From contig NZ_BAYD01000006.1 of the NCBI RefSeq assembly GCF_000685075.1, positions 124,001-188,000 of the forward strand: a stretch of 64,000 nucleotides of DNA. Reading direction: 5' to 3'. Below, in pieces: positions 47,625 to 57,355 of the stretch. Every line of letters starts with the position of its first letter. Position 1 is the first letter of the stretch. The stretch comes from Paraburkholderia oxyphila NBRC 105797. Its GTDB lineage: Bacteria; Pseudomonadota; Gammaproteobacteria; Burkholderiales; Burkholderiaceae. The position numbers were made by a program, and so were the translations under genes. The notes beneath the pieces were generated by a model. The model made no database searches and had not been told where the DNA came from. It saw nothing but the letters and a program-made list of their open reading frames with translations.

Positions 47625-47805
47625 CAGGAATTAACGAATAGCCTTCTGGTCGATTGCAGAAGCATTGCGCAGCGCGCCGGCAAGGCTGCGTCCGGGGCGT
47701 CCGCACGGGGCGCCAGGCTAGAATCGGGGCTCGGTCGCCGCGGCGGGCATCGCGTGCCGCCGGGTCGTTTCTTCCTTGCCCCTGACTCTGCCTCTTCAAC
47801 CCTCC

Positions 47806-48303
47806 ATGGACATCGCCCTCGATCTGCAATCGATAGCCGCGCAAGAACATGCGCTGGTGTTCCCCCGTTTCGACGCCGATCGCGCCTGGCAACTCGGCAC
47901 GCTGCTGCGCGAGCTGGCCGTCGCGCGCTCGCACGCGATCGTCATCGACGTGCGCACGTTCGGCCAGCCGCTGTTCTTCTGTGCGCTCGCCGGCACCACG
48001 CCCGAGAACGTCGAGTGGGCGCGCCGCAAGTCGCGCGTGGTCGAGCACTTTCGCCGCAGCTCGTACGCGATCGGCTTGCGCATGCAGCAGTCGGGCGCCA
48101 CGCTCGCCGACAAAAATGGCCTGCCTGTCGCCGATTTCGCCACGCATGGCGGCGCGTTTCCGCTGACCGTCGCGAGCGCGGGCGTGATCGGCTCGATTAC
48201 CGTTTCGGGTCTGCCGCAACGCCGCGATCACGAGCTCGTGGTCGAAGCGCTGTGCGCCCATCTCGATTCCGACTATAGCCAGCTCGCGCTCGCAAAGGCC
48301 TGA
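47806..48303 (+). CDS. UPF0303 / heme-degrading-domain-like protein
   Basis: The protein has 165 residues and covers the UPF0303 family along its length: [41 protein letters not shown], then [39 protein letters not shown]. The family belongs to the GlcG/HbpS-like fold, of which some members bind or break heme; the role here is unknown. The SMR transporter gene follows only 4 bases after the stop, so they are one operon. Confidence 0.82.
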   Translation: MDIALDLQSIAAQEHALVFPRFDADRAWQLGTLLRELAVARSHAIVIDVRTFGQPLFFCALAGTTPENVEWARRKSRVVEHFRRSSYAIGLRMQQSGATLADKNGLPVADFATHGGAFPLTVASAGVIGSITVSGLPQRRDHELVVEALCAHLDSDYSQLALAKA

Positions 48304-48307
48304 CGCG

Positions 48308-48646
48308 ATGCGCACATCTGCATGGCTCTTCCTCATCATCGCCATCGTCGCGGAAGTCGTCGCCACCTCCGCGCTGCGCGCCTCGGAAGGTTTTTCGCGG
48401 CTCGTGCCTTCGGCAGTGGTCGTCGTGGGTTACGGCGTCGCGTTCTACTGCCTTTCGCTCACGCTCAAGAATCTGCCCGTGGGCGTCGTCTATGCCGTCT
48501 GGTCCGGCGTGGGTATCGTGCTCATCACGCTCGTCGCGATGGTCCTCTACAAGCAGGTGCCCGATCTGCCCGCCGTGCTCGGTCTCGGGCTCATCGTGGC
48601 GGGCGTGATCGTCCTGAATCTGTTTTCGAAGATGCAGGCGCATTGA
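48308..48646 (+). CDS. Small multidrug resistance (SMR) family transporter
   Basis: The protein has 112 residues and four membrane helices. The essential membrane Glu lies in [20 protein letters not shown], and the conserved [26 protein letters not shown] segment follows. It exports cationic drugs or polyamines, or guanidinium in Gdx-type members; the sequence is closer to EmrE/QacE. It is coupled to the UPF0303 gene. Confidence 0.9.
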   Translation: MRTSAWLFLIIAIVAEVVATSALRASEGFSRLVPSAVVVVGYGVAFYCLSLTLKNLPVGVVYAVWSGVGIVLITLVAMVLYKQVPDLPAVLGLGLIVAGVIVLNLFSKMQAH

Positions 48647-48691
48647 GGCCTCTGCCGATGCCGTCCGCTCGAGGCCGAGGCAGTCCCGGCG

Positions 48692-48904
48692 TCAGCGCTC
48701 GGGCGGCACGATGCGGATGCCGCAGCCCGCGATGGTTTCGCGGCTTCGTCCGCCTTCGGGCGTGGCCGCGTCTTCCCACAGGCTGATCGCGCGCGCGACG
48801 TCGATGCCGTTTTCCTGTGCATAGGTGAACCAGAGGGTCGCGGCCTGCGGCTCGGGTATTTCGTGGTTTGCTTCGAAGTATTGGCCTCTCAGGTTCGATT
48901 CCAT
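48692..48904 (-). CDS. Small uncharacterised protein
   Basis: This 70-residue protein (MESNLRGQYFEANHEIPEPQ..) has no signal or membrane segment and a C-terminus GCGIRIVPPER. GGGAGAACG lies before the ATG, and codon use is typical. It converges on the SMR gene. No function can be given. Confidence 0.6.
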   Translation of the reverse strand: MESNLRGQYFEANHEIPEPQAATLWFTYAQENGIDVARAISLWEDAATPEGGRSRETIAGCGIRIVPPER

Positions 48905-49143
48905 CGTTCTCCCGTGGTCCCGCGCAAAGCGGGCTTGCAATAATGAAAGGGGTACGTGGCGCGTATTCGGCTCGCGCCGCACAGGCGTCAGTGTTGCAGC
49001 TTCCGTGCCCACACGTCCACCCATCACGTTTTCTCCGATGCCAGCTATCGGCCCGCCCGGGAAGCGCAGCGGGTAACATGGAGCGCGATCCCGCCGTCCG
49101 CCGGCGCCGGATTTCATCTGCGGAATTTCGTACGGGGTTGAAC

Positions 49144-49428
49144 ATGGATATTCGTTTCCCTACCGAGGCGCCGTCCTGGCACGATTCGAATCTCACGGTC
49201 GTGTTTCCCGCGCTGGTGGACGGCGCGCGCGTGCCCTGCGCGATCTCCGTCGAGGCGCTCGAAGATCATTTCGGCGCGCTGTGCGCCGAACGCGAGGCGT
49301 GGATGCAGGCGTTCGACGCGGGGCGCACGCGCATCGAAGCCGTGGCGCGCGCGCATCTCGAGCTCAGCAACGGCACCCCGGTCCTGCTCAAGAGCGGCCA
49401 CTTCCCGCCGGGCACTCAGCGTTCCTGA
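49144..49428 (+). CDS. DUF1488-like small protein
   Basis: This 94-residue protein fits the DUF1488 pattern: MDIRFP, a SWHDSNLTVVFPALVDGARVPCAISVEALEDHF core and a helical AREAW-type segment (CAEREAWMQAFDAGRTRIEAVARAHLE). The function is unknown. It is followed 59 bases later by a TetR gene on the same strand. A strong ribosome site is not obvious. Confidence 0.75.
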   Translation: MDIRFPTEAPSWHDSNLTVVFPALVDGARVPCAISVEALEDHFGALCAEREAWMQAFDAGRTRIEAVARAHLELSNGTPVLLKSGHFPPGTQRS

Positions 49429-49487
49429 CGACGCTGCGCGCGCCCGGCGCCTCGACTTTTCGCCGCGCCGGTTCGAGAATCGCGTCC

Positions 49488-50249
49488 ATGAGCATCACCG
49501 AACCCAACGACCGCAGCGCCGACGCGCTTCGCGAGGCACTACGCGCGCGCATACTCGATGCCGCGCGCCGCATCGTGACGCGGGACGGGCTTCATGCGCT
49601 TTCGATGCGCAAGCTAGCCGTTGCGATTGGCTATTCGCCCGCTGCGCTCTATTTGTATTTCGAAAGCCGCGACGCGATCGCCCGCGCGCTCGGACGCGAG
49701 GGTTTTGCGCAACTGCTTGCGCACCTCGAGCCGCTGGGGGCGATTGGCGACCCACGGGAGCGGCTGCATGCGCTTGCACATGGCTATGTCGCGTTCGCAT
49801 GCGCGCATCGGCAGGCATACCGGCTCATGTACGCGGAGGCGGGTGAGGGCGGCCGATCAGGGACGCAAGCCGTGGGGCGTGCGGCCAGGCGGGAAACCGA
49901 CGCGTCTCTGGCGCCTGCGACACAGGACGATGTGTTGTCATGCGAGGAAGCCGGTCGCGTCGTGGCGCTATTCACCGACGCGCTCGCGGCGGCGGGGCTG
50001 TTGCGTCAAGGCGTACCGGGCGAATCCGCGCTGCTCGCCCGCGCGCTATGGGCGATGCTGCATGGCGTGGTGGCTTTTTCGTTGATTGGGCCGGCGTTTG
50101 CGCGGGAGGCGTCGCTGGCGCCGATCGTCGACGCGGCGCTCGACGGCTGGCTGGGCGCACCCATGGAGGCGCATGAGCGTGCGCAAGCGCGGCACGACAC
50201 ACCGCCGCCCGCGCATGTGGCAAAGCAAACGCAGGAGGGCTCGTCGTGA
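49488..50249 (+). CDS. TetR-family transcriptional regulator
   Basis: The protein has 253 residues. The helix-turn-helix is at about 18-65 (RILDAARRIVTRDGLHALSMRKLAVAIGYSPAALYLYFESRDAI). The rest is a helical ligand-binding domain of the TetR_C_33 type (YVAFACAHRQAYRLMYAEAG, ALWAMLHGVVAFSLIGPAF). It precedes a crotonase-family gene by 103 bases on the same strand, which it may regulate. Confidence 0.87.
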   Translation: MSITEPNDRSADALREALRARILDAARRIVTRDGLHALSMRKLAVAIGYSPAALYLYFESRDAIARALGREGFAQLLAHLEPLGAIGDPRERLHALAHGYVAFACAHRQAYRLMYAEAGEGGRSGTQAVGRAARRETDASLAPATQDDVLSCEEAGRVVALFTDALAAAGLLRQGVPGESALLARALWAMLHGVVAFSLIGPAFAREASLAPIVDAALDGWLGAPMEAHERAQARHDTPPPAHVAKQTQEGSS

Positions 50250-50352
50250 TAGCCTCGTTGGGCGCGTTTCGTGGTGCGTGTCGTTGTGCGAGCATGGTGC
50301 GCGCTGGCGCCGGACGCACCTTTTCATAGTGCTTTCATCCCGATCGATTGCC

Positions 50353-51510
50353 ATGTCACAGGAAGCCAACGCAAGCGCCTTTGCCGCCGAAGCCGGGCAG
50401 TACGTGCTCACGCAGGTCAAGAACCGCATCGGCTTCATCGAGCTCGATCGCCCGCAGGCACTCAATGCGCTGTCCACGGCGATGATCCGCGCGATGCAGG
50501 CCGCGCTCGACGACTGGCGCAACGATCCCGAAGTGCTCGCCGTGGTCGTGCACACGCGTCATCCGCGTGCGTTTTGCGCGGGGGGTGACATCCGCTTTCT
50601 CTATGAGTCGTACCGTGCCGGCGATCAGGCGGCAATCGATACGTTCTTTACCGAGGAGTACCGCCTGAACCACGCGATCTTCAGCTATCCGAAGCCCTAT
50701 ATCGCGCTGATGGGTGGCGTCGTGATGGGCGGCGGCATGGGGATTTCGCAGGGCGCGCATCGCACGGGCGGCCTGCGCGTGGTGAGCAGCTCGACGCGCA
50801 TGGCGATGCCCGAGACGCGCATCGGTCTCTTTCCCGATGTCGGTATGGGCTGGTTCCTGGCGCGCACGCCGGGGGCGCTCGGGCGCTATCTCGCCGTGAC
50901 CGGAGACACGATCGATGCCGATAGCGCGCTATACGCAGGACTCGCCGATGTGTTCATCGCCGAGTCCACGCGGCCCGCGCTGCTCGACGCACTGCTGAGC
51001 GAATCGTTTGTTTCGGGCGCGGAGGTTGTGGAGCGCATTCGTCAGGTGGCCGCCGCCAGCGACGACGTGCAGCGCGGCGCGCAACGCCCCGCACTGGCCG
51101 TTGCGCGCGCATGGATCGATCTGCATTTTTCGCGTCCTTCGGTGGCGTCGATTCTCGCGTCGCTGGAGAGCGTGGAGCGCGACGCCCCGGATGCGCAACG
51201 CGATTGGGCCGAGCAGATCATCGGCGTGTTGCGCGAGCGCTCGCCGTTGTCGATGGCGGTCTCGCTCGAGGTCGTGACGCTTGCGGAGGGCTCGATGGCC
51301 AGCGTGCTGCGCCGCGATCTCGATCTCACGCGCTCGAGCGTTGCACAGGGGGACGTGATGGAAGGCATACGCGCGCGCATCATCGATAAGGACAATGATC
51401 CGCACTGGCGCTTCGCGTGTATCGAGGATGTGTCGCCCGCCGACGTCGAGGCGATGTTCAAGAGCCCGTGGGACATGACGGAGCATCCGCTGCGGGCGTT
51501 GCCGGACTAG
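50353..51510 (+). CDS. Enoyl-CoA hydratase/isomerase family, 3-hydroxyisobutyryl-CoA hydrolase-like
   Basis: The protein has 385 residues, longer than ordinary enoyl-CoA hydratases and matching the HIBCH branch. Crotonase signatures are HPRAFCAGGDIRFLYESY and YIALMGGVVMGGGMGISQGAH for the oxyanion hole, PETRIGLFPDVGMGWFLARTPG for the active site, and a C-terminal DPHWRFACIEDVSPADVEAMF helix pair. HIBCH hydrolyses 3-hydroxyisobutyryl-CoA in valine breakdown. No other valine genes are adjacent. Confidence 0.87.
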   Translation: MSQEANASAFAAEAGQYVLTQVKNRIGFIELDRPQALNALSTAMIRAMQAALDDWRNDPEVLAVVVHTRHPRAFCAGGDIRFLYESYRAGDQAAIDTFFTEEYRLNHAIFSYPKPYIALMGGVVMGGGMGISQGAHRTGGLRVVSSSTRMAMPETRIGLFPDVGMGWFLARTPGALGRYLAVTGDTIDADSALYAGLADVFIAESTRPALLDALLSESFVSGAEVVERIRQVAAASDDVQRGAQRPALAVARAWIDLHFSRPSVASILASLESVERDAPDAQRDWAEQIIGVLRERSPLSMAVSLEVVTLAEGSMASVLRRDLDLTRSSVAQGDVMEGIRARIIDKDNDPHWRFACIEDVSPADVEAMFKSPWDMTEHPLRALPD

Positions 51511-51569
51511 CGTCGCGATTGGGTGAGGTATTGCGCGGTACACACCTTGCACCGCGCATGCGGACCGGC

Positions 51570-51995
51570 TCAGTCTTCTTCGGTTTCGCTCATGAAGGCG
51601 CGCATGAACACGAGCGCGCCCCAGCCCCAGACCGCATTCGACGCGAAGCCCATGGCCACGCGCGGCAGCATGTTGCCGCTCGGCCAGATGCCGCGCAGCG
51701 GATCGATCACGAACAGCATGGCGGCCGTGAGCACGATGCCGCCGAACACGAACGCCTGCACCCACGGCGCGGGGCGCGACGGCGAAATGCGCAGCAGCCA
51801 TGTCATCGGGATGGCCCACAGGGCGCTCCAGATCGCGTTGACGAGGAATTCGGGCAGGCCGACCGGCGCGAACGGCTCGGTGGAGAAGCCGGCGGCGTCG
51901 ATCACTTGCGCTGCGTGAAGGAGCGCGAGCGTGGCCTCGCGAAAGAACAGCGAGGCCAGAAAGCCGGAGACGAACGGCAAAATTAGTTTTTGCAT
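51570..51995 (-). CDS. Small integral membrane protein, unknown
   Basis: This 141-residue protein has about four membrane helices (LILPFVSGFLASLFFREATLAL, FLVNAIWSALWAIPMTWLL, WVQAFVFGGIVLTAAMLFV, VAMGFASNAVWGWGALVFM) and an acidic C-terminus MSETEED. It is typical of conserved Burkholderiaceae membrane proteins without assigned function. The ATG at 51995 starts the first helix; no clear ribosome site is visible. It converges on the crotonase gene. Confidence 0.72.
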   Translation of the reverse strand: MQKLILPFVSGFLASLFFREATLALLHAAQVIDAAGFSTEPFAPVGLPEFLVNAIWSALWAIPMTWLLRISPSRPAPWVQAFVFGGIVLTAAMLFVIDPLRGIWPSGNMLPRVAMGFASNAVWGWGALVFMRAFMSETEED

Positions 51996-52366
51996 GAGGG
52001 CGCGAGGGTTGCGTGGCGCGGAGCGCGCATGCCCGCAAAGGCGTGAAAGCGCGGCCGGCCGGATTATTGTCGATGTGTGCGCCATTATATCGGCGCGCCG
52101 CGCCCGTGATTGCCCCTGCGTATGCTAAAGCGTCGCGTAAAGCACGAAAGTGGAAAACCTAAGCTCAAAAAAATCGTTCTAAACGCTTAGTGCCATCCCT
52201 AGACTGAATCCCCATGAAGACGGCGCCGCCGTCATGGCGCCGGCCTTGCCGCTCTCCCGGTCCTTGCAATCGCATGGGCGATGGCCTGTGCGTCGCGCCT
52301 CGCGTGTTGCCGGCGCCGCGTCCCGAATTTTTCGTCTTACGTCTCGAACAAAAGCAGGAGCAACAC
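51996..52366. other. Upstream region of the ssu genes
   Basis: No gene is supported. An inverted repeat CTAAGC (52159-52164) / GCTTAG (52185-52190) spaced by 20 bases of AT-rich DNA lies about 180 bases before ssuD and could be a LysR-type (CysB/SsuR-like) regulator site. Confidence 0.4.
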
Positions 52367-53524
52367 ATGAATGTGTTCTGGTTCATCCCGACCCATGGTG
52401 ACAGCCGCTATCTGGGCACGGCCGAAGGCGCGCGCGCCGCTGACCTCGCGTACTTCCAGCAGGTGGCCGTCGCGGCCGATACGCTCGGTTACGAAGGCGT
52501 CCTGCTGCCGACGGGCCGTTCGTGCGAAGACGCATGGGTCGTGGCATCGAGCCTGATCGCCGCGACGCGGCGCCTGAAGTTCCTCGTCGCGATTCGTCCG
52601 GGCCTCTCGTCGCCGGGACTGTCGGCACGCATGGCCGCGACTTTCGACCGCCTTTCGAATGGACGCCTGCTCATCAACGTCGTGACGGGCGGCGACGCCG
52701 CCGAGCTCGAAGGCGATGGCGTGTTCGTCGACCACGATACGCGCTACGAAATCACCGACGAGTTCCTGCATATCTGGCGCAAGTTGCTCGCCGCCTCGCA
52801 CACGAACGAGGCGATCGATTTCGAGGGCAAGCATTTGAGCTCGAAGGGCGGCAAGGTGCTCTATCCGCCGGTGCAGGATCCGCACCCGCCGCTGTGGTTC
52901 GGCGGCTCGTCACCGGCCGCGCACGAGATGGCGGGCGCGCACATCGATACCTATTTGACGTGGGGCGAGCCGCCCGAGGCCGTCGCGAAGAAGATCGCCG
53001 ATATCCGCGCGCGGGCCGAGCGGCACGGCCGCAAGATCCGCTTCGGCATTCGCATGCATGTGATCGTGCGCGAGACCGAAGAGGAAGCGTGGGCCGCGGC
53101 CGAGCGCCTCATCAGCCGTCTCGACGACGACACCATTGCGCGTGCGCAGGCCGCGTTCGGCAAGATGGATTCGGAGGGCCAGCGCCGCATGGCCGCGCTG
53201 CACGGCGGCAAGCGCGGCACACGCAAGGAACTGGAGGTGTACCCGAACGTGTGGGCGGGCGTGGGCCTCGTGCGCGGCGGCGCGGGCACGGCGCTCGTCG
53301 GCAATCCGCAGCAGGTGGCCGAGCGCATGAAGGAGTACGCGCAGCTCGGTATCGAGACCTTCATTCTTTCTGGTTACCCTCATCTTGAGGAATCCTACCG
53401 TTTCGCCGAACTGGTGTTTCCGCTGCTGCCGGGGCGCCAGGCGAAGACGGCTGGCGGTCCGGTCTCCGGGCCGTTCGGCGAAGTGGTCGGCAATCAGTAT
53501 CTGCCGAAGGTCAGCCAGAGCTGA
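52367..53524 (+). CDS. ssuD: FMNH2-dependent alkanesulfonate monooxygenase
   Basis: The protein has 385 residues and is a bacterial-luciferase-like TIM barrel: [76 protein letters not shown], and [17 protein letters not shown]. It cleaves alkanesulfonates to aldehyde and sulfite for sulfur supply. It needs a flavin reductase (SsuE), which is not encoded upstream here. AGGAG lies 7 bases before the ATG. It is followed by ssuC, ssuB and ssuF on the same strand. Confidence 0.94.
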   Translation: MNVFWFIPTHGDSRYLGTAEGARAADLAYFQQVAVAADTLGYEGVLLPTGRSCEDAWVVASSLIAATRRLKFLVAIRPGLSSPGLSARMAATFDRLSNGRLLINVVTGGDAAELEGDGVFVDHDTRYEITDEFLHIWRKLLAASHTNEAIDFEGKHLSSKGGKVLYPPVQDPHPPLWFGGSSPAAHEMAGAHIDTYLTWGEPPEAVAKKIADIRARAERHGRKIRFGIRMHVIVRETEEEAWAAAERLISRLDDDTIARAQAAFGKMDSEGQRRMAALHGGKRGTRKELEVYPNVWAGVGLVRGGAGTALVGNPQQVAERMKEYAQLGIETFILSGYPHLEESYRFAELVFPLLPGRQAKTAGGPVSGPFGEVVGNQYLPKVSQS

Positions 53525-53618
53525 CACGCAATCAATTGGATTCAACCGGCCGGCGAGAGCAAGCATAGCGAACGCGCTCAGCGCTCGCCCGGCACCAGGT
53601 GGTGAGGAGAGCACACCG

Positions 53619-54476
53619 ATGACTCAATCCGCTGTGACTGCCGCCGGTACTGCCGGCACGGGCATCGCCCCGCGTAGCGGCAGGCCATTCTCTTTCTACG
53701 GACGCAAGGCCTTCCTGCGCGTCGCGCCCTGGCTCGTGCCGCTCGCGATCCTGGCCGCGTGGGAACTGGCCGCGCGAAGCGGCGTGCTTTCCACGCGCGT
53801 GCTGCCGGAGCCGCTCGCAGTCGTGAAGGCTGCATGGTCGCTCATCGAGTCGGGCGAGATGCTGCAGGACGTGCGCGTGAGCACGTGGCGCGCGATCTCG
53901 GGCTTCGCGATCGGCGGCGGCATCGGCCTCGCGCTCGGACTGGCCACGGGTCTGTTCAAGCCCGTCGAGACCGCGCTCGATTCGACCATCCAGATGATCC
54001 GCAACATTCCCGCGCTCGCGATGATCCCGCTCGTGATCCTCTGGTTCGGCATCGAAGAGGAGGCAAAGGTGTTTCTCGTCGCGCTCGGCGTGTTTTTCCC
54101 GGTGTATGTGAATACGTTTCACGGCATTCGCTCGGTGGACACGAACCTCATCGAGATGGCGCGCAGCTACGGGCTCAAGGGCTTCGCGCTCTATCGCGAA
54201 GTGATCCTGCCGGGGGCGCTGCCGTCGATTCTCGTGGGCGTGCGCTTCGCGCTCGGGCTGATGTGGGTGACGCTGATCGTAGCGGAAACGATTTCCGCGC
54301 AGTCGGGCATCGGCTACATGACGATGAACGCGCGCGAGTTTCTGCAGACCGATGTGGTGGTGGTCGGCATTTTGCTCTATGCCGCGCTCGGCAAGCTCGC
54401 CGACTGGCTCGCCAAGGGGATCGAGCGCGCCGCGCTGCGCTGGCACCCCGCGTATCAACAAGGGAGCGATGCATGA
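53619..54476 (+). CDS. ssuC: Aliphatic sulfonate ABC transporter permease
   Basis: The protein has 285 residues and about six membrane helices. The EAA loop is [49 protein letters not shown] lies before the ATG. The last codon overlaps the ssuB start (ATGA). It forms the membrane pore of the sulfonate importer. Confidence 0.92.
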   Translation: MTQSAVTAAGTAGTGIAPRSGRPFSFYGRKAFLRVAPWLVPLAILAAWELAARSGVLSTRVLPEPLAVVKAAWSLIESGEMLQDVRVSTWRAISGFAIGGGIGLALGLATGLFKPVETALDSTIQMIRNIPALAMIPLVILWFGIEEEAKVFLVALGVFFPVYVNTFHGIRSVDTNLIEMARSYGLKGFALYREVILPGALPSILVGVRFALGLMWVTLIVAETISAQSGIGYMTMNAREFLQTDVVVVGILLYAALGKLADWLAKGIERAALRWHPAYQQGSDA

Positions 54477-55465
54477 ACGCAAGCACGTTGGCCGCCCATT
54501 TCGGCGGCGTCGCGGGCCGCGATCTCGAAGCCGAGGTCGAATTGCCGCGCATTCAGGAACGCGAGGCGCATGAAGCCGACGGGACGCGCGGCACGCGGCG
54601 CGCACAGGCCGGGCATGACGGGCAAGGCGCGGCGGCAAAGGTAACACCGGCGACGGCGCGCAGCGATGCCCGCGCATACGACTCCGCTGTCGAGCTGCGC
54701 GGCGTGGGCAAGCGCTACGGCGAGCGCGTCGTGCTCGACGGCTTCGACCTCTCGATCGAGCGCGGCAGCTTCGTGGCGATCGTCGGGCGCAGCGGCTGCG
54801 GGAAATCCACGCTGCTGCGGCTCGTCGCCGGGCTCGAAGCGCCCGATGCCGGCGAGCTGACGCGGCGCGACGAGCGCGGGGCGCCGCTAGAGACGCGCAT
54901 GATGTTTCAGGACGCGCGGCTTTTGCCCTGGAAGACGGTGCTCCAGAACGTGATGCTGGGGCTCGGCCGCGGCGCACGCGAGGACGCGCGCGCCGTGCTC
55001 GACGAAGTGGGGCTGCTCGCGCGCGCCGACGAGTGGCCGGCCCGGCTCTCGGGCGGCCAGCGCCAGCGCGTGGCGCTCGCGCGGGCGCTCGTGCACCGGC
55101 CGAGCCTGTTGCTGCTCGACGAGCCGCTCGGCGCGCTCGACGCGCTCACCCGCATCGAAATGCATGCACTGATCGAGCGTCTCTGGCGCGAGCATCGCTT
55201 TACGGCGCTGCTGGTCACCCACGACGTGCATGAGGCCGTCGCGCTGGGCGACCGCATCCTGCTGGTGGAGCAGGGCCGCATCGCGCTCGACCAGCGCGTG
55301 CCGCTAGAGCGCCCGCGCGCCCGCGCCGACGCACGCTTTGCCGCGCTCGAAGAGCGCGTGCTGCAGCGCGTGCTGGGCAGCGACACGCCCGCGAACGCGC
55401 ATGCGCCGTGCGCGCAGGAGACGCCTTATGGGCTGCGTCCAGCCGATGTGCGCTGGGCGCTCTGA
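54473..55465 (+). CDS. ssuB: Aliphatic sulfonate ABC transporter ATP-binding protein
   Basis: The protein has 330 residues. Walker A is [12 protein letters not shown] near residue 107, the Q-loop [14 protein letters not shown], the signature [19 protein letters not shown] near 189, Walker [16 protein letters not shown] and the switch His in [13 protein letters not shown]. The N-terminus has an unusual extension of about 70 Ala/Arg/Glu-rich residues before [11 protein letters not shown], so it is longer than the common 250-270 residues. The start overlaps the ssuC stop. Confidence 0.93.
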   Translation: MNASTLAAHFGGVAGRDLEAEVELPRIQEREAHEADGTRGTRRAQAGHDGQGAAAKVTPATARSDARAYDSAVELRGVGKRYGERVVLDGFDLSIERGSFVAIVGRSGCGKSTLLRLVAGLEAPDAGELTRRDERGAPLETRMMFQDARLLPWKTVLQNVMLGLGRGAREDARAVLDEVGLLARADEWPARLSGGQRQRVALARALVHRPSLLLLDEPLGALDALTRIEMHALIERLWREHRFTALLVTHDVHEAVALGDRILLVEQGRIALDQRVPLERPRARADARFAALEERVLQRVLGSDTPANAHAPCAQETPYGLRPADVRWAL

Positions 55466-55525
55466 ACGCGTTCTGAACCCCTTGTATTGCGTGATTTTTG
55501 TTTATCCATTTTGGGAGCTATTTCA

Positions 55526-55741
55526 ATGAGCATTTCCGCCATCAATGTGCGCAACCAGTTCCGCGGCAAGGTCAGGGAGATCATCCGCGGGCCGGTGGTA
55601 TCGGAAGTCGACGTCGACACGCCGTTCGGCGTGGTCACGTCGGTGATCACGACGCGCTCGATCGACGAACTCGAACTGAAGGTTGGCTCGGAAGTCGTCG
55701 CGCTCGTGAAGTCGACGGAGGTGTCGATCGCGCGCTTGTGA
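55526..55741 (+). CDS. ssuF: Molbindin-type (TOBE/Mop) protein of the ssu operon
   Basis: This 71-residue protein is a single Mop/TOBE domain: MSISAINVRNQFRGKVREIIRGPVVSEVDVDT, then FGVVTSVITTRSIDELELKVGSEVVALVKSTEVSI. GGGAG lies before the ATG. In Pseudomonas putida the ssu operon also ends with such a gene, ssuF, needed for sulfonate use. It is 60 bases after ssuB. It probably binds molybdate or another oxyanion. Confidence 0.9.
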   Translation: MSISAINVRNQFRGKVREIIRGPVVSEVDVDTPFGVVTSVITTRSIDELELKVGSEVVALVKSTEVSIARL

Positions 55742-55850
55742 GCGGTCGCGAGTGGCCGTGGGCGGTTTCGTGTGGGGGGCGGCGCCCGGCCCCCGGCACA
55801 CGGCGTGGAAGTGCTAGCATGGACCGGCAAGCCGCGACGGAGAGACGATC

Positions 55851-56099
55851 ATGGAGCCGAAAGGCATCGACATGGGCGACTATGAAGAGCGCTACAAGGA
55901 CTACGACATCGAGGTCGCCGTCGAGCAGGTGCTCACGGGCGTGAAGGCACACTTTCGCGTGCTCAAGGCTGGCGCGGTGATAGCGGACTGGCAACTGGTC
56001 CATATCGATCGCCTCTGGTCGACCGAGCACGGCGCCGCCGAGGCGGGCTTCGAAGCGGCCCGCGCATGGATCGACAGCGGCGCCGCGCAACCGCAATGA
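55851..56099 (+). CDS. Small uncharacterised protein (EERYKDYDIEVAVE type)
   Basis: This 82-residue protein contains an alpha/beta pattern (YKDYDIEVAVEQVLTGVKAHFRVLKAG..) and ends EAGFEAARAWIDSGAA. GGAGAG precedes the ATG. It shares a loose layout with the 80-residue protein at 61519-61761 (a strand-rich core, then an Ala/Phe helix with Ala-Arg-Ile-Asp). The function is unknown. Confidence 0.7.
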   Translation: MEPKGIDMGDYEERYKDYDIEVAVEQVLTGVKAHFRVLKAGAVIADWQLVHIDRLWSTEHGAAEAGFEAARAWIDSGAAQPQ

Positions 56100-56158
56100 G
56101 GGGTCATCGAGCGATCGGGTGATAGCGATGGCGTCGCAGGCATTGCGCCACGCGAAAA

Positions 56159-56530
56159 TCAGGCGAGATTCGCACCGCTTTTACGCGGGTCCGGATAATG
56201 GCGCGTCTGGTTGAATTTATCGGGGCCGACGAATAGCAGCAGGACCATGCCGAGCTGGCCAAGCGGCATGAGCGCAATCAGCCACCACCACCAGCCGCTC
56301 ACGCCGATATCGTGCAGCCGGCGCACCATGGCGGCAATGGGAATCCAGAACGCCACGCAGACGATCACGATACCGAGAATCGCGGCCGGGAGCGTATCGC
56401 CGAGCCCGCCTTCGGGCATGAAAGCGTTGAGCGCGGCAATGAAGAAAACAAACACGGCCATCGTGATGGCATATTCGCGGCGCGTGGCGCGGCCGGCGAG
56501 CGTGAAGCGTCGTTCAAGCCATTTTTCCAT
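56159..56530 (-). CDS. DUF805 family membrane protein
   Basis: The protein has 123 residues. The N-terminus RRFTLAGRATRREYAI is the DUF805 entry motif, followed by about four membrane helices and RRLHDIGVSGWWWWLIALMPLGQLGMVLLLFVG. The role is unknown. The frame stays open upstream to 56653, but the ATG at 56530 starts the conserved part. Confidence 0.85.
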   Translation of the reverse strand: MEKWLERRFTLAGRATRREYAITMAVFVFFIAALNAFMPEGGLGDTLPAAILGIVIVCVAFWIPIAAMVRRLHDIGVSGWWWWLIALMPLGQLGMVLLLFVGPDKFNQTRHYPDPRKSGANLA

Positions 56531-57057
56531 GGTTATCGATTTTTCCGTCGTCGAGCGGGGTTTAGGGATTATTGCGTTGTGGGAGGAGATTTTACGCAAG
56601 GGGGAAAGGCGTTTCGTAGTCTGGTCGCGCCAATTTTCTAGTTTGCTTGACATGACGCCGCATTATTTATTCGTAATGGATAATTTGCGTATTCGGAAGC
56701 GAGTTTGACGCAGACAAGAGATGTCGTGATACCCGGAAAGAGGGGGAGGCGCAGTCTGCCAGTGTTTGGATTGAGAGTCGGTTTGTTGATCGGATCCCCG
56801 CGCTTGCTCGTTCCAGGCAAAGAGGGTTGCCAGGCTTGATTTTCTGGGGCCGACAGAAGTTTCTCATGGTCTTATCCGTGAGGGACAAAGAGTTGCCTGC
56901 TTGTCTTCAGGTGTGAAGGTAATTTGAAAGGATGCGCCATATACGGGTGGTGTTGGGTGATAGATTAAGGGTTGCGCGCTATCAGATATTGGATCCATTT
57001 GAAGTCTACGTTCAATTTTCTGTATTAAATTTAATCGAAGAGTTATTTTGAATATCG
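56531..57057. other. AT-rich accessory DNA with decayed reading frames
   Basis: Composition is clearly lower in GC than the neighbours. No intact gene is supported. On the minus strand a 44-codon frame (about 56864-56998, starting MDPISDSAQPLIYHP) overlaps by ATGA with a further frame, which suggests fragments of a lost two-gene accessory unit. Confidence 0.4.
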
Positions 57058-57352
57058 ATGCCTGAGGCCGAAGCCGAATTCCTGGTGAAGCGGCCAGATA
57101 TGCGCGCGTTTTCTGCACATCGCGGAGATGCGGGTCGAGTTCGGCCCGTAGTGCGTAGGGATGATCCAAGTGCGTCTGCTGGAGGGTAAGCTTTGGGAAA
57201 TCCGCATGACCGGGTGGGATGGCACCGCGCGGGCGATATAAGTCACACGGCCCGGACAGCGTCTGGTCGTGCTGCACGTGTTCGTGAAGAAGACGCAGAA
57301 GACCCCGCGCCACGCCATCGAAACGGCCTACCCCCGGACGAAGGAAGATTGA
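57058..57352 (+). pseudogene. RelE/HigB-type toxin gene, inactivated
   Basis: The plus strand encodes pieces of a RelE/HigB-like toxin in more than one frame: EAEFLVKRPDMRA, then after a frameshift FLHIAEMRVEFGP, a stop, GMIQVRLLEGKLWEIRMTGWDG, TARAI, another stop where TAC became TAA, and VTRPGQRLVVLHVFVKKTQK followed by TPRHAIETAYPRTKED. One frameshift (about 57109) and two stops make it non-functional. It ends 3 bases before an intact antitoxin gene. The family is recognised by pattern. Confidence 0.75.
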
Positions 57353-57355
57353 ACG

